Shown here piece by piece: positions 14,304 to 14,314 of a stretch of 14,314 nucleotides of DNA; the stretch's first letter is position 1, and every line of letters begins with the position of its first letter. The stretch comes from Clostridia bacterium (lineage in GTDB: Bacteria; Bacillota; Clostridia; Oscillospirales; CAG-272). The notes under the pieces were generated by a model. The model ran no database searches. It worked only from the letters and a program-made list of their open reading frames with translations, and was not told where the DNA came from. The position numbers and the translations under genes are program-made. The DNA is taken from positions 1 through 14,314 of the forward strand of contig JAKSPV010000021.1 of the NCBI GenBank assembly GCA_024404475.1, written 5' to 3'.

Positions 14304-14314
14304 TGACGCTCACC

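Noticed and set aside
1..14314. CRISPR array, insertion sequence, prophage, toxin-antitoxin or defence locus
   Set aside because: No regularly spaced direct repeats, transposase or integrase, att-like repeats, tRNA or rRNA genes, or defence-type proteins were seen on either strand.

Overview
The window looks like an ordinary chromosomal housekeeping segment from an anaerobic Clostridia-type Firmicute, probably Oscillospiraceae or a nearby gut lineage. The evidence is gene content: the adjacent pair trmK and Nif3-like (the Bacillus yqfN-yqfO order), small DUF1858 and DUF1667 cysteine proteins typical of anaerobes, a lysine-led Firmicute-style lipoprotein signal, strong AAGGAGG-type ribosome binding sites, and AT-rich intergenic DNA between GC-rich genes. 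The species assignment is inference. Thirteen genes are supported; all but one lie on the minus strand.

Read in the direction of transcription (right to left), the layout is as follows. (a) At the right edge is the end of a transcription unit whose last gene encodes a DUF1667 protein, closed by a strong hairpin terminator. (b) A sigma-70-type promoter at 13794-13822 starts a five-gene unit: upp, an RluA-family pseudouridine synthase, lnt (apolipoprotein N-acyltransferase), a second RluA-family pseudouridine synthase, and a DUF3810 membrane protein with an HExxH metallopeptidase motif. Genes overlap or nearly touch, and the unit ends at a long hairpin with a U-run. (c) A second promoter with an extended -10 and a structured leader starts murA, followed by DUF1858, a GC-rich hairpin, trmK and the Nif3-like gene. 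(d) A bidirectional palindromic terminator separates this from the only plus-strand gene, a promoter-equipped orphan coding for a small membrane-anchored protein. (e) Divergently from it, a TTGACA promoter drives a three-gene ABC importer: lipoprotein solute-binding protein, hairpin terminator/attenuator, fused double permease, and ATPase.

Functionally the window combines uracil salvage (Upp), RNA modification (two pseudouridine synthases, TrmK), envelope biogenesis (MurA, Lnt, a possible membrane peptidase) and solute uptake by a transporter of the Fe3+/polyamine/thiamine class. The terminator inside the importer operon fits the usual need for more binding protein than permease.

I found no CRISPR array, insertion sequence, phage, toxin-antitoxin or other defence-like locus, and no convincing new biological system. 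The items most worth a second look are the early stop in the ABC ATPase at the left edge, the presence of Lnt in a Firmicute-like genome, the HExxH membrane protein sharing its operon, the structured murA leader, and the orphan membrane protein.
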